Shown here piece after piece: positions 35,517-45,472 of a stretch of DNA of 64,000 bases (position 1 is its first letter; each line of letters opens with the position of its first letter). Below the pieces are notes generated by a model that saw only the letters and a program-made list of their open reading frames with translations, searched no databases and had not been told where the DNA came from. The DNA lies in assembly GCA_010365115.1 (NCBI GenBank), contig JAAFGX010000012.1:1-64000 (forward strand), read 5' to 3'. Made by a program: the position numbers and the translations under genes. The stretch is from Paludibacter sp. Its GTDB lineage: Bacteria > Bacteroidota > Bacteroidia > Bacteroidales > Paludibacteraceae.

Positions 35517-35524
35517 CAAAGTTA
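35517..35524 (-). promoter_or_regulatory. rsmG promoter -7 box
   Basis: TAACTTTG on the minus strand, 17 bp before the start codon, which implies a very short leader. Confidence 0.5.
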
Positions 35525-35659
35525 GTGGTTTTTTTCTATAAAATAACACGATTTGTTTCATGTTGATTTTAAATGATTGATAACATGAGATATATCTTAA
35601 TCAATCTGGTATAACTCAAACTTTGTTAGTATACGTTTAGATGTTTCCCTTCTTTTTAT

Positions 35660-35667
35660 TATCTTTG
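35660..35667 (+). promoter_or_regulatory. fabD promoter -7 box
   Basis: TATCTTTG followed by GCGC, about 105 bp before fabD. Confidence 0.6.
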
Positions 35668-35772
35668 CGCTCGGTTTTATAAAAAAAAGGAGCAAATTGA
35701 TATTTGTTTAATTATCAACAATATATTTCTCCATTTTTGGTAATAACGTTATAAAAAACTAAATATAAACAG

Positions 35773-36645
35773 ATGAAAGCTTACGTATTTCCCGGTCAAG
35801 GTGCTCAATTTGTAGGAATGGGCAAAGACCTGTACGATCAATCGCCATTGGCAAAAGATTATTTCGAAAAAGCAAACGATATTCTTGGTTTTCGGATCAC
35901 TGATTTAATGTTTGAAGGAACTCCCGAAGATTTAAAACAGACAAAAGTTACTCAACCAGCTGTATTTCTACATTCGGTAATTTCGGCCTTTGTGTTGGGA
36001 GATGATTTTAAACCAGAAATGGTTGCTGGTCACTCTTTAGGTGAATTTTCGGCACTGGTAGCTGCAAGTGCATTATCATTCGAAGATGGATTAAAGTTGG
36101 TTTATGCGCGTGCTATGGCCATGCAAAAAGCTTGTGAAGTCGAACCTTCAACAATGGCAGCTGTACTTGGTTTAGGCGATGAGGTTGTTGAAGAAGTGTG
36201 CGATTCGATTAAAGACGCTATTGTTGTTCCTGCAAACTATAATTGCCCCGGACAATTGGTAATCTCCGGTTCAATCGAAGGAATTGATAAGGCTTGCGAG
36301 TTATTGAAAGAAAAAGGAGCAAAGCGCGCATTGAAACTTCCTGTTGGAGGAGCGTTTCACTCACCACTAATGCAACCGGCCAGCGAAGAGTTACAAGCTG
36401 CTATAAATGCAACTACTTTCAAAACGCCTGTTTGTCCGGTTTATCAAAATGTAAACGCTTATCCTCAAACTGAAGCAGAAGCCATTAAGCAAAATTTAAT
36501 TGATCAACTTACAGCTCCAGTACGTTGGACTCAAACTGTAAAAAATATGGTAACCGATGGTGCCACCGAGTTTTTCGAACTTGGACCAGGTGACGTTTTG
36601 AAAGGACTTGTTAAGAAAATTTCTCCAGAGGTAACTCTTGGTTAA
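35773..36645 (+). CDS. fabD: Malonyl-CoA:ACP transacylase
   Basis: FabD loads malonate onto acyl carrier protein. In 290 residues the PGQGAQFVGMGKDL oxyanion region, the nucleophile Ser in VAGHSLGEFSALV near residue 88 and the catalytic His in GGAFHSPLMQPA near 196 are all intact. It is not next to other fab genes and has its own promoter and terminator. Confidence 0.96.
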   Translation: MKAYVFPGQGAQFVGMGKDLYDQSPLAKDYFEKANDILGFRITDLMFEGTPEDLKQTKVTQPAVFLHSVISAFVLGDDFKPEMVAGHSLGEFSALVAASALSFEDGLKLVYARAMAMQKACEVEPSTMAAVLGLGDEVVEEVCDSIKDAIVVPANYNCPGQLVISGSIEGIDKACELLKEKGAKRALKLPVGGAFHSPLMQPASEELQAAINATTFKTPVCPVYQNVNAYPQTEAEAIKQNLIDQLTAPVRWTQTVKNMVTDGATEFFELGPGDVLKGLVKKISPEVTLG

Positions 36646-36670
36646 TTCATAATTTAAAATTTATAATTAA

Positions 36671-36700
36671 GATGTAAAGATTTTTCTTTACATCTTTTTA
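36671..36700 (+). terminator. Terminator of fabD
   Basis: GATGTAAAGA and TCTTTACATC flank a TTTT loop and are followed by TTTTTATTTT. Confidence 0.9.
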
Positions 36701-36876
36701 TTTTGCGAATGTTGAATATTTATTCATTGAATTTTTTTTGTACTTTTACATCCCATTTCAATAAAATATTTCCAACAATAATTATCAATATAACTTCACT
36801 TTCCCTGTTTTTATCTGGTTGTTTTTTATTCAATCAATTATGAATTATGCATTGTGAATTATTAATTATATAGATT

Positions 36877-38637
36877 ATGTTTAGAACACACACTTGCGGC
36901 GAACTTCGCCAAGCTAATGTAGGACAACAAACGACCTTGGCCGGTTGGGTGCAGCGTACCAGAAGAATGGGCGGAATGACTTTTGTTGATTTACGTGACC
37001 GTTACGGAATTACACAACTAGTATTGAATCAAGATGTTAATGCAGATTTATTTGAAATTGCAAATAAACTTGGTCGTGAATTTGTAATACAAGTAATTGG
37101 TGAAATAGCCGAACGAAGCAATAAAAATGCCAATATGGAAACGGGCGACATTGAAATCCTTGTTTCTGAATTAATAATATTAAACGAGTCGAAAACACCG
37201 CCCTTTACTATCGAAGATAATACGGATGGTGGTGATGATATTCGGATGAAATATCGTTATCTGGATTTAAGACGTAACTCTGTGCGTGCAAATCTTGAAT
37301 TGCGTCATGCAATGGCATTTGAAACGCGTCGATATTTGGATCAAATGAACTTTTTGGAAGTAGAAACGCCAGTATTAATTGGCTCTACACCCGAAGGAGC
37401 ACGCGATTTCGTTGTTCCTTCGCGTATGAATCCCGGACAATTTTACGCTTTGCCACAATCGCCGCAATTGTTTAAGCAGTTGTTAATGGTATCGGGTTTC
37501 GACCGATATTTTCAAATCGTTAAATGTTTCCGTGACGAAGATTTACGTGCCGACCGCCAACCGGAATTTACACAAATTGACTGCGAGATGGCTTTTGTCG
37601 ATCAAGAAGACGTATTACAAATTTTCGAAGGAATGGTAAAACATTTATTTAAATTTGTAAAGAATATCGATTTCACAGATTCTTTTCCTCGTATGACTTG
37701 GGCCGATGGAATGAAATATTACGGTTCCGACAAGCCGGATATTCGCTTCGATATGAAGTTTGTAGAACTGAAAGAAATAGTTTCAGGGCATGATTTTGTT
37801 GTTTTCGATAGCGTTCCATTTGTGGCAGGTATTTGCGCTACTGGCTGTGCAGGTTATACTCGCAAACAATTGGATGAATTGACCGATTTTGTAAAACGCC
37901 CACAAATAGGAGCAAAGGGACTAGTTTATATTCGTTGCGAAGCAGATGGAACATTCAAATCATCTGTTGATAAATTTTATTCAAACGACGATTTAAAACA
38001 AATTGCTGCAAAATTCAATGCACTACCCGGCGATTTAATTCTGATGTTGGCCGGAGAAAAACGTAAAACTCAAAAAGCACTTTGTGAATTAAGACTAGAA
38101 ATGGGAGCAAGGCTTGGACTTCGCGATAAGAATATATTTGCACCTCTGTGGGTAATCGATTTCCCATTGTTTGAATACGATGAAGAGACTGACCGATATT
38201 ACGCTATGCATCACCCATTTACTTCGCCAATGCTCGAAGATATTCACTTATTAGAAACAAACAAAGGCGAGGTTCGTTCAAATGCTTACGATATGGTAGT
38301 GAATGGTGTTGAACTTGGTGGTGGGTCTATTCGTATCCACGATTCTGCTTTGCAACATGAAATGTTCAAACACCTTGGATTTACACCTGAAAAAGCTGAA
38401 GCACAATTTGGTTTCTTAATGAGTGCCTTCCAGTATGGTGCGCCACCTCACGGTGGATTGGCTTTTGGTTTGGATCGGTTTGTTTCTCTTTTTGCAGGAT
38501 TAGAGAGTATTCGCGACTGTATTGCATTCCCAAAAAACAATTCTGGTCGCGATGTGATGATTGATGCGCCTTCAATAATTGACCAATCTCAATTGGACGA
38601 ATTAAATTTGGTGATTGATTTAAAAGAAAAAATATAA
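36877..38637 (+). CDS. aspS: Aspartyl-tRNA synthetase
   Basis: A class II synthetase of 586 residues. The N-terminal OB fold ([25 protein letters not shown]) is followed by motif 1 ([20 protein letters not shown]), motif 2 ([21 protein letters not shown] split by a few residues), the bacterial GAD insert and motif 3 ([16 protein letters not shown]). The bacterial-type length suggests a discriminating or non-discriminating enzyme of the usual kind. The 230-bp gap before it carries AATTATGAATTATGCATTGT-type repeat words. Confidence 0.97.
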   Translation: MFRTHTCGELRQANVGQQTTLAGWVQRTRRMGGMTFVDLRDRYGITQLVLNQDVNADLFEIANKLGREFVIQVIGEIAERSNKNANMETGDIEILVSELIILNESKTPPFTIEDNTDGGDDIRMKYRYLDLRRNSVRANLELRHAMAFETRRYLDQMNFLEVETPVLIGSTPEGARDFVVPSRMNPGQFYALPQSPQLFKQLLMVSGFDRYFQIVKCFRDEDLRADRQPEFTQIDCEMAFVDQEDVLQIFEGMVKHLFKFVKNIDFTDSFPRMTWADGMKYYGSDKPDIRFDMKFVELKEIVSGHDFVVFDSVPFVAGICATGCAGYTRKQLDELTDFVKRPQIGAKGLVYIRCEADGTFKSSVDKFYSNDDLKQIAAKFNALPGDLILMLAGEKRKTQKALCELRLEMGARLGLRDKNIFAPLWVIDFPLFEYDEETDRYYAMHHPFTSPMLEDIHLLETNKGEVRSNAYDMVVNGVELGGGSIRIHDSALQHEMFKHLGFTPEKAEAQFGFLMSAFQYGAPPHGGLAFGLDRFVSLFAGLESIRDCIAFPKNNSGRDVMIDAPSIIDQSQLDELNLVIDLKEKI

Positions 38638-38703
38638 TGATAACATTCGTTTTTAGACGAGTATGTAAGTTGTACAATTCATAAATTAATTTTTATTGAT
38701 TTA

Positions 38704-38737
38704 AAAGACCACTAAACTGTACAGTTTAGTGGTCTTT
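38704..38737. terminator. Perfect 34-bp palindromic terminator
   Basis: AAAGACCACTAAACTGT is followed directly by its exact reverse complement, giving a 17-bp arm with A and T ends. It can end aspS on the plus strand and the PhnA remnant on the minus strand. Confidence 0.85.
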
Positions 38738-38738
38738 A

Positions 38739-39006
38739 TTATGTTAATTGTTTATTTAGAAAGAGTAGGATAGGGGTCTCAACTAGATGAATATTAACGA
38801 GATAGCCATTCTTCAAAAAACACGTTTTTAAAACCAAACTTGTGCCATCTATCTTACAATCAACTTCTTCGTGATTATCGGTCAGACGTATGCATTTAAC
38901 TTTAGTTCCACGTTTAAGTATAATACTCGAACCACGCACTTTCAATTTTTTTTATAAGTGTTACACTGTTGTAGTTTGAAAATTCTGAGCTATTACTATC
39001 GCAGGA
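38739..39006 (-). pseudogene. Decayed PhnA-like protein, C-terminal part
   Basis: The minus strand reads CDSNSSEFSNYNSVTLIKK from 39003, then a one-base shift at an 8-A run, then LKVRGSSIILKRGTKVKCIR and LTDNHEEVDCKIDG. This is the C-terminal domain of PhnA-type proteins (DSNGNxLxxGDSVTLIKDLKVRGSS is the usual form). After LKTCFLKN the normal stop is lost and unrelated residues follow. The N-terminal zinc-ribbon part is missing. The gene is probably dead. Confidence 0.75.
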
Positions 39007-39514
39007 GTGCTATCAATAATTTCTTAGCCAGAAACATTATTAAAATAGGGGTTATTGTCAATACTCTAAGAATTCTATTATACATAATATATATTATAGG
39101 AATTATTTGCTGCTTGTTTTTTAACTTTATAGAACTTCAGAGAAAGATAAATTTTCATTGAAATGAAATGGAATAGTACACGATTATAATTCACACTAAT
39201 GAATAGAAATTTCTTTTGTAAAATTATGATAGCCAGAATAAATTCGAAGTTATTGGATAATAATTTTTTGGAATAGTTTGTAACTTGAATGTTGTTTGTC
39301 TATTATTTTGGTATTGTAGAAATATTCAATTTTAAAAGATTGGTCAATTTATAACGATTGCAGAAATAAAAGTCCTCCTCACGCCCACTATACCAATCTG
39401 GTGAAGTTTTAAAAAATTATAAATTAAAACATAACTTTGTAGTTTCAGAAACGTTATTAATATTTACAAGCATTTTAATTTTATATTTAAAAAAATTATA
39501 GAACGTCTATTTTT
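39007..39514. other. Gap without a recognisable gene
   Basis: This is AT-rich sequence between the PhnA remnant and the metallophosphoesterase gene. I see no RNA gene or conserved protein segment. TAACTTTG at 39432-39439 is a candidate -7 box for the downstream gene. Confidence 0.6.
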
Positions 39515-40711
39515 ATGAAAATGTATACAGGGATATTGTTATTATTACTGGTGATGATTGCCATACCGGATATTTTTTTCTATCTGAAATTGAAAGATAG
39601 AAATGTGCGACCTATTTATATTTTCCTTCATTTAATACCTCCCATCTTTTTCACCGCTATATTTCTTTATATCAAATTTGGTCTCGAGATTTATCATAAT
39701 TTCCGGGTGGTGGCATGGATAATGTGGATGTATTTCGTTTTTCTACTCATTTATATCCCCAAACTAATCCATATTGTGTTCTTTTTCATGCATTTTTTGT
39801 ATCAGAAACTTTTCAAGCGGGATAGTGTATACTTTATCATTATCAGGATTGCACTGAGTGCGTTAGTTGTAGTGGTAATGATGATAAGCGCCTATATCAC
39901 TCCACGGAATTTTGATGTAACACATGTTCATGTATTAATACCCAACCTACCGAAAGCATTCAATGGTTATAAAATTGTACAGATATCAGATATCCACTTG
40001 GGCAGTTGGGGTAGAAAATACCGAAAACTGAAGAAGGTTATAAAGCTTGTAAATGCACAAAATGCAGATATCATCGTATTTACTGGTGATATGGTGAATA
40101 ATTTTGCCACTGAAACTGTTGGTTGGCAGTCATATTTCCTACAAATGAAAGCAAAAGGAGGAAAATATGCTATTCTGGGGAATCACGATTACGGTGATTA
40201 TACCGATTGGAAATCGCTTAATGATAGACTTGAAAACCGGAACCAAATAAAGCAATCTATCCGTAATTTTGGATTCAGGCTCTTGCTTAACGAACATCTC
40301 TTTCTGTATAAAGGAAAAGATAGTTTAATGCTAGTAGGCGTTGAGAACTGGGGAAAAACTGAAAAATTCCGCTACAGCAACCTTTCAGAAGCCTTGAGAG
40401 GTGGCTTGCCAAGTGCACCTAAAATCTTGCTGGCTCACGATCCCAATCAGTTTGATGCTGAAATAATCCGTAAACAAGATATTGTTTTGACGTTAGCAGG
40501 ACATACTCATGCTGGACAAATGGGCATTCGTATTGGTAACAAATTATTTTCTCCTGCTTCGTTTGTTTTTAAATACTGGGCGGGACTGTACAAGGTTGGA
40601 AGGCAGTATATCTATGTTAACCGGGGCATCGGATATATCGGATTGCCCATGTTTATAGGAGTTAGACCAGAAATAACGGTTATTGAATTACATATTTCCC
40701 CAAAACAATAA
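39515..40711 (+). CDS. Membrane-anchored metallophosphoesterase (YkuE-like)
   Basis: In 398 residues four N-terminal membrane helices (to about residue 135) lead to a calcineurin-like domain facing out of the cytosol. Its metal motifs are complete: QISDIHLGSWG (D-x-H), IVFTGDMVNN (GD), ILGNHDYGDY (GNHD), and HDPNQF with LAGHTHAGQMG (GHTH). Relatives act on UDP-diacylglucosamine, phospholipids or other phosphoesters. The substrate here is unknown. Confidence 0.92.
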   Translation: MKMYTGILLLLLVMIAIPDIFFYLKLKDRNVRPIYIFLHLIPPIFFTAIFLYIKFGLEIYHNFRVVAWIMWMYFVFLLIYIPKLIHIVFFFMHFLYQKLFKRDSVYFIIIRIALSALVVVVMMISAYITPRNFDVTHVHVLIPNLPKAFNGYKIVQISDIHLGSWGRKYRKLKKVIKLVNAQNADIIVFTGDMVNNFATETVGWQSYFLQMKAKGGKYAILGNHDYGDYTDWKSLNDRLENRNQIKQSIRNFGFRLLLNEHLFLYKGKDSLMLVGVENWGKTEKFRYSNLSEALRGGLPSAPKILLAHDPNQFDAEIIRKQDIVLTLAGHTHAGQMGIRIGNKLFSPASFVFKYWAGLYKVGRQYIYVNRGIGYIGLPMFIGVRPEITVIELHISPKQ

Positions 40712-40750
40712 ATGAACTCTATATCATTCTAGTTAAAAATCAGAATATTA

Positions 40751-42031
40751 CTAATTTCCCAATGCTTCTCCCACTACAAAATTACTTCCGCCGATAAATA
40801 CAAAATCATCTGTATCCGATTCACTTATAGCTTTATTAACCGCTTGTTTTACTGTTATATAGGCGTCACCTATTAAATCAAAGGTTCTGGCCATTTCTTG
40901 AAGTTCTATAGCCGGTAAAGCTCTTTCAATGTTAGCTTGCGTAAAGTAATAAACGGCATGTAAGGGCAATAATTTCAATACGCTTGATATGTCTTTATCG
41001 TTGACCATGCCAATAATAATACGCAAAGTTTTGAAGGTTTGTTGTTCCAGTTGCTCCACCACATAACTAATTCCTGCCACATTATGCCCTGTGTCGGCAA
41101 TTATGGTAGGATGGTTCTGTAAAAACTGCCAGCGTCCTTGTAATCCTGTGATTTCAACGACATTTTTGAGTCCTAAATACAACTGTTGTTCGCTAATAAT
41201 GAAATTCAGGCGGCTCAATTGTTGCACAACTGTCAACACGGTAGAAATATTTTTTAATTGATAAATGCCATTTAAACCAATAGTTAGTTTTTTACCATTA
41301 TTTATTTTCACAATCATTTTTCCTTCTTCATAGCCTTGAAAATCAGCTTTTTCAATTTCTTCGGCAAAACTAATAGGTGCATTCATTTCCTGAGCTTTCA
41401 ATTCGAAAACAGGACGGGTTTCTAGTAGAAATTCTCCAATTATAACTGGAGTATTTGATTTGATTATTCCGGCTTTTTCAAAAGCAATTTTTGCAAGGCT
41501 ATCACCCAGAAAGCCAACATGATCGAAACTAATATTGGTGATTACCGACAATACCGGATTTATGATATTGGTACTGTCCAGCCTCCCTCCTAACCCCACT
41601 TCAATTATGGCAACATCCACTTTTTTATCGGCAAAATACTGAAATGCCATGGCCATAGTTGCTTCAAAGAAAGAAGGTTCAATATTTGAAAACAGTGGTT
41701 TATGTTGTTCTACAAAATCAACAACATATTGTTGATCAATCATTTGACCATTCACACGAATTCGCTCGCCAAAATCAACTAAATGTGGAGATGTGTACAA
41801 TCCTACTTTATAGCCAGCTTCCTGTAGAATAGCTGAAAGAAAATGGGAAACAGAACCTTTTCCGTTTGTTCCCGCAATATGAATAGTTTTGTACTTAGTG
41901 TGGGGATTGTCCAACGCATTCATTAACTGAATAGTGTTGTCCAATCCCGGTTTATAAGCTGAACTTCCTACCTGATGAAACACAGGAAGACGGTCGTAAA
42001 GGTATTTGATGGTTTGGGAATATGAAGTCAT
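40751..42031 (-). CDS. folC: Folylpolyglutamate synthase / dihydrofolate synthase
   Basis: FolC adds glutamate to dihydropteroate and folates. The 426 residues show the Mur-ligase P-loop KTIHIAGTNGKGSVSHFL near residue 48, the YTSPHLVDFGERIRVNG loop, VDVAIIEVGLGGRLDSTN and ISFDHVGFLGDSLAKIA, with the C-terminal DTGHNVAG. It is followed 60 bp upstream by the nitroreductase gene on the same strand. Confidence 0.95.
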   Translation of the reverse strand: MTSYSQTIKYLYDRLPVFHQVGSSAYKPGLDNTIQLMNALDNPHTKYKTIHIAGTNGKGSVSHFLSAILQEAGYKVGLYTSPHLVDFGERIRVNGQMIDQQYVVDFVEQHKPLFSNIEPSFFEATMAMAFQYFADKKVDVAIIEVGLGGRLDSTNIINPVLSVITNISFDHVGFLGDSLAKIAFEKAGIIKSNTPVIIGEFLLETRPVFELKAQEMNAPISFAEEIEKADFQGYEEGKMIVKINNGKKLTIGLNGIYQLKNISTVLTVVQQLSRLNFIISEQQLYLGLKNVVEITGLQGRWQFLQNHPTIIADTGHNVAGISYVVEQLEQQTFKTLRIIIGMVNDKDISSVLKLLPLHAVYYFTQANIERALPAIELQEMARTFDLIGDAYITVKQAVNKAISESDTDDFVFIGGSNFVVGEALGN

Positions 42032-42090
42032 GAGTAATTAGCTTAAGAGATTATAAATGAGTACTTTTAGCATTAACCATTTATCTTAAT

Positions 42091-42633
42091 TTAGTATTTA
42101 TCAAACGAAATGATCTCTTCTTTTGTCTTCCTTTTCTTTTCGCGCAATGACTGTGTGGAATATCCAAGTAAAATAACGAGCATTACCCTTCTGTTTTTCG
42201 GAATTTCAAGTGCTTTACGCACTTTTTTTTCATCACACCAACCCAACATGCAACTTCCTAGCCCTTCGTCGGTGGCAGCGAGGCAAATATATGAGGCCAC
42301 AATTCCTAAATCGATATGCGGATAGTGTTTATTAGTTGCCCATCCGCCAACTGTGGATGTGAAATTTGAGCTTTCCTCTATCAAAACAAGTTGAACAGGT
42401 GCCTGTTTGCTGAAATGATTCATTGATAAGATTTTACTAGTTGAAGCATCAGCTACCAAATGTCGTTTTTCCGGATCGGTTACAACAATAAATTTCCAGG
42501 GTTGACCATTACAGGCCGATGGAGCAAGTCGAGCAGCTTCGAGAATGCGATCAATTTTCTCTTTTTCAATAGGTTTATCCTCATAAGCTCTGTCGCTTTG
42601 GCGGATTTGTGCTAATTCTAAAAATGTTTTCAT
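42091..42633 (-). CDS. Nitroreductase-family FMN oxidoreductase
   Basis: Started at ATG 42633 (MKTFLELAQIRQSDRAYED), 180 residues. The family marks are RQSDRAY (FMN contact), ARLAPSACNGQPWKFIVVTD and LGSCMLGWCDEKKVRKALEI. It is related to but distinct from the gene at 23949. The 15 codons upstream of this Met are open but do not match the family. The substrate is unknown. Confidence 0.88.
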   Translation of the reverse strand: MKTFLELAQIRQSDRAYEDKPIEKEKIDRILEAARLAPSACNGQPWKFIVVTDPEKRHLVADASTSKILSMNHFSKQAPVQLVLIEESSNFTSTVGGWATNKHYPHIDLGIVASYICLAATDEGLGSCMLGWCDEKKVRKALEIPKNRRVMLVILLGYSTQSLREKKRKTKEEIISFDKY

Positions 42634-42722
42634 ATTGTAAATAATGTTTTTAGCTCTATTAATGTAAAAATTAAACAATAGTTGAACGTTTTTTTGAGCT
42701 TTTTCGTTCTATAAAAAAACTC

Positions 42723-42730
42723 TATCTTTG
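42723..42730 (+). promoter_or_regulatory. tilS promoter -7 box
   Basis: TATCTTTG, giving a leader of about 120 nt before tilS. Confidence 0.55.
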
Positions 42731-42857
42731 CAAATAAGATAAAATGAATACACTCCGATGTTTATCAGAAAATATAATTGTTTAATCTTAAATAAATCGG
42801 TCACCAATTATCCATGACTAATATCAAGTACAAAGATACATCAAAAATGAACTTAGT

Positions 42858-44186
42858 ATGCAACAAAAAGTAGAAACATATATCCAAAAACATCAATTAT
42901 TGACTCGCAATAAGCCAATAATTATTGGTGTAAGTGGTGGTGCTGATTCAGTAGTTTTATTGCATATTTTACTTTCACTTGGTTATGATTGCATTGTAGC
43001 TCATTGCAATTTCCATTTGAGAATGGAAGAATCTAATCGGGATGAGAAGTTTGTTCGCAAACTAGCAATTGAGTCTAAAAAAACAATTCATTGCATTGAT
43101 TTTGAAACAATTAAATACGCTGACAAATACGGAATTTCAATAGAAATGGCAGCCCGTGACTTACGGTATAACTGGTTTTACGAATTGCTCGAAAAATTCA
43201 ATGCACAGGCCATTGTAGTTGCTCATCATGCTGATGATAACATAGAGACAATGTTAATTAATCTGGTACGTGGAACTGGACTTCGAGGCCTGAAAGGAAT
43301 TCCGAACCGGAATAATAAAGTGGTTCGTCCCCTACTTTGTTGTACACGTAATGAGATTGAGGATTACTTAATTCTTCATAATCTTGAACATGTGGAAGAC
43401 TCAACAAATGCAAAAGTTGATTACAATAGAAATAAAATCAGAAATGAAGTACTTCCACTTTTAAGTGAGATTAACCCATCGATTCGACAAACTTTATACA
43501 ATACTATACAACACATTGAAGGAAGTCTGACAATTTATCAACAAGCCATTGATAATATTGAAAAACAAGTTGTTCATAAATCTGGTGGATTGGTAAAAAT
43601 GGATATTAATCAAATTTTAAAACAAGTAGAAGTTCCGACAGTAATGTATGAATTATTGTATCCATATCATTTTAATCCAAGCGTTATTGAGCAAATAACA
43701 GAACAGTTGAATGCTGAGTCTGGTAAGGTTTTTTACTCAGATACTCATCGATTGATAAAAGACAGAAAACAGCTGATTATTAGCACGAAAGATGCATTTG
43801 AAAGTAATTCATACTTACTTTCGCAAGTTGATAAGATGATTGAACATCCATTTTCAATGGTAATCAGCAGACAATTTGTTGATGCTGGTTTTATTGTTTC
43901 AAAATTGAAAAACAAAATACACGTAGATGCAGCAAAAATTACTTTTCCAATGCAAATACGCAAGTGGGAAGAAGGGGATTCATTCTATCCATTTGGGATG
44001 AAACAACGAAAAAAAATCAGCGATTTCTTTATAAATAATAAATTCAGTTTGATTGACAAGGAGCAAACATGGCTATTAGTTTCTGGCAATGAAATTGTAT
44101 GGATTGTTGGCCATAGAATGGACAATCGATATAAAGTGACAGTAGAGACGAAAGAGGTTATTGTGTTCAATTATAAGCCAATATAA
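42858..44186 (+). CDS. tilS: tRNA(Ile)-lysidine synthase
   Basis: TilS converts C34 of the CAU-anticodon tRNA-Ile to lysidine so that it reads AUA. The 442 residues show the PP-loop IIIGVSGGADSVVLLHIL near residue 22, AHHADDNIETMLINLVRGTG, and the C-terminal TilS domain (IRKWEEGDSFYPFGMKQRKK, ISDFFIN). The next gene begins 6 bp after the stop. Confidence 0.96.
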   Translation: MQQKVETYIQKHQLLTRNKPIIIGVSGGADSVVLLHILLSLGYDCIVAHCNFHLRMEESNRDEKFVRKLAIESKKTIHCIDFETIKYADKYGISIEMAARDLRYNWFYELLEKFNAQAIVVAHHADDNIETMLINLVRGTGLRGLKGIPNRNNKVVRPLLCCTRNEIEDYLILHNLEHVEDSTNAKVDYNRNKIRNEVLPLLSEINPSIRQTLYNTIQHIEGSLTIYQQAIDNIEKQVVHKSGGLVKMDINQILKQVEVPTVMYELLYPYHFNPSVIEQITEQLNAESGKVFYSDTHRLIKDRKQLIISTKDAFESNSYLLSQVDKMIEHPFSMVISRQFVDAGFIVSKLKNKIHVDAAKITFPMQIRKWEEGDSFYPFGMKQRKKISDFFINNKFSLIDKEQTWLLVSGNEIVWIVGHRMDNRYKVTVETKEVIVFNYKPI

Positions 44187-44192
44187 ATCATT

Positions 44193-44675
44193 ATGGATAT
44201 AAATGATTCATCCGAAATGCTTTTGGTAAATAAATCTTATCTGCTTCAAAAGTTTCAGGGTAAAGGCGGTTGGACTTATGCAGAAATTCCCGAAATTACT
44301 GAAGATAAAAGTGCATGGTTTGGTTTAGTGAAAGTGAGTGGTAGCATTGATGGTTACGAAATCACGAATTACCACCTAATGCCAATGGGTAATGGTACAA
44401 TGTTTATTCCTGTAAAATCAGAAATACGCAAAAAGATAGGCAAACAAGAGGGTGACTGGGTTCATATTATTTTGTATTCGCAAGAATTGCCCCGTATTGT
44501 TCATGAAGATTTTCTAATTTGTTTGCAGGATGAACCCATTGCTTATCAGAATTTCCATAAATTAAATAATGCCGAGAAAACTGAAATTGTTGATTGGATA
44601 TATTCTGTAAAGAATGATGATACTAAAGTGGAACGAATTGCAAAAACTCTTGATAAATTATTAAAATCTATTTGA
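44193..44675 (+). CDS. DUF1905 / YdeI (OmpD-associated) family protein
   Basis: The 160 residues combine an N-terminal DUF1905 barrel (GGWTYAEIPEI, GSIDGYEITNYHLMPMGNGT, KKIGKQEGDWVHIILY) and a C-terminal YdeI-like helix pair (YQNFHKLNNAEKTEIVDWIY). The role is unknown; some relatives are called bacteriocin-protection proteins. It is 6 bp after tilS and probably co-transcribed. Confidence 0.82.
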   Translation: MDINDSSEMLLVNKSYLLQKFQGKGGWTYAEIPEITEDKSAWFGLVKVSGSIDGYEITNYHLMPMGNGTMFIPVKSEIRKKIGKQEGDWVHIILYSQELPRIVHEDFLICLQDEPIAYQNFHKLNNAEKTEIVDWIYSVKNDDTKVERIAKTLDKLLKSI

Positions 44676-44775
44676 AAATTCCTTATGAAAGTATGTAATT
44701 GCTGAACAATGTCGCAATTTTACTTGTTTAGAGTTGTATTTAAAAACATAAAATTTCAAAATAAAAACTTACCCA

Positions 44776-45435
44776 GTGTCATCAAAACATTATTTATTTA
44801 AAAAGCAAGTTCATACAGTACGATCTATCGCCAATGGTGTATTTGTACTTAGTTTCAAGCATGATTTCAAATTTACTGCTGGTCAAATTATTGCCATTGA
44901 TGTAGTTCCAGATGGAAAACCCCGATTATACAGCATTGCAAGTGGCGAAAATGATGAATTTATTGAAATCCTTTTCGATGAAAAACATGAAGGCAAACTC
45001 ACACCCTTCCTATCCAAACTCGTTCCCGGTGATGATATTTTTGCCTCGGAGCCATTCGGTACATTCCATACCGGATCTGAACCGGGATATTGGATTGCTG
45101 CAGGAACAGGTATTGCCCCTTTTGTTTCTATGGCTCGTTCGGGATTGGCAACTAACAAGATACTGATTCATGGAGGTAGAATCGACGAAAATTTTTATTA
45201 TTCCGATTATTTGGAAAAAACAATGCATCAGAGTTTTATTCGCTGTTGTTCTCAGCAAGATGACACCAAATACTTCAAAGGCAGATTAACCCAATGGCTT
45301 AGGGCTCAAACTGCTTTACCTGCAGATTATCGTTATTATCTGTGTGGAAGTGCCGAAATGGTTGTTCAGGTTCGAGATATTTTAATTAATAAGGGAATTC
45401 CTTTTCATAATATTATTTCGGAAACCTATTTTTAA
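44776..45435 (+). CDS. Ferredoxin/flavodoxin-NADP reductase-like flavoprotein
   Basis: The 219 residues from a GTG start (SSKHYLFKKQVHTVRSIANG) give an FAD domain with KPRLYSIASGEND (RxYS motif) and an NAD(P) domain with GYWIAAGTGIAPFVSMARSG, ending IISETYF, where the final aromatic residue stacks on FAD in this family. No in-frame ATG precedes the conserved region, so GTG is the best start. It should be a cytosolic electron-transfer enzyme; the partner is not evident from its neighbours. Confidence 0.88.
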   Translation: MSSKHYLFKKQVHTVRSIANGVFVLSFKHDFKFTAGQIIAIDVVPDGKPRLYSIASGENDEFIEILFDEKHEGKLTPFLSKLVPGDDIFASEPFGTFHTGSEPGYWIAAGTGIAPFVSMARSGLATNKILIHGGRIDENFYYSDYLEKTMHQSFIRCCSQQDDTKYFKGRLTQWLRAQTALPADYRYYLCGSAEMVVQVRDILINKGIPFHNIISETYF

Positions 45436-45472
45436 GACTGTTTCATGAGAGATAAAATCAAATACATTATTT

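Noticed and set aside
38958-39161. 67-codon plus-strand ORF rich in Ile and Leu
   Set aside because: It overlaps the PhnA remnant on the other strand and shows no signal, domain or promoter.
39335-39418. Minus-strand open stretch reading SPDWYSGREEDFYFCNRYKL
   Set aside because: It looks protein-like but is under 40 codons, has no start codon and matches no family I know. It could be a remnant or chance.
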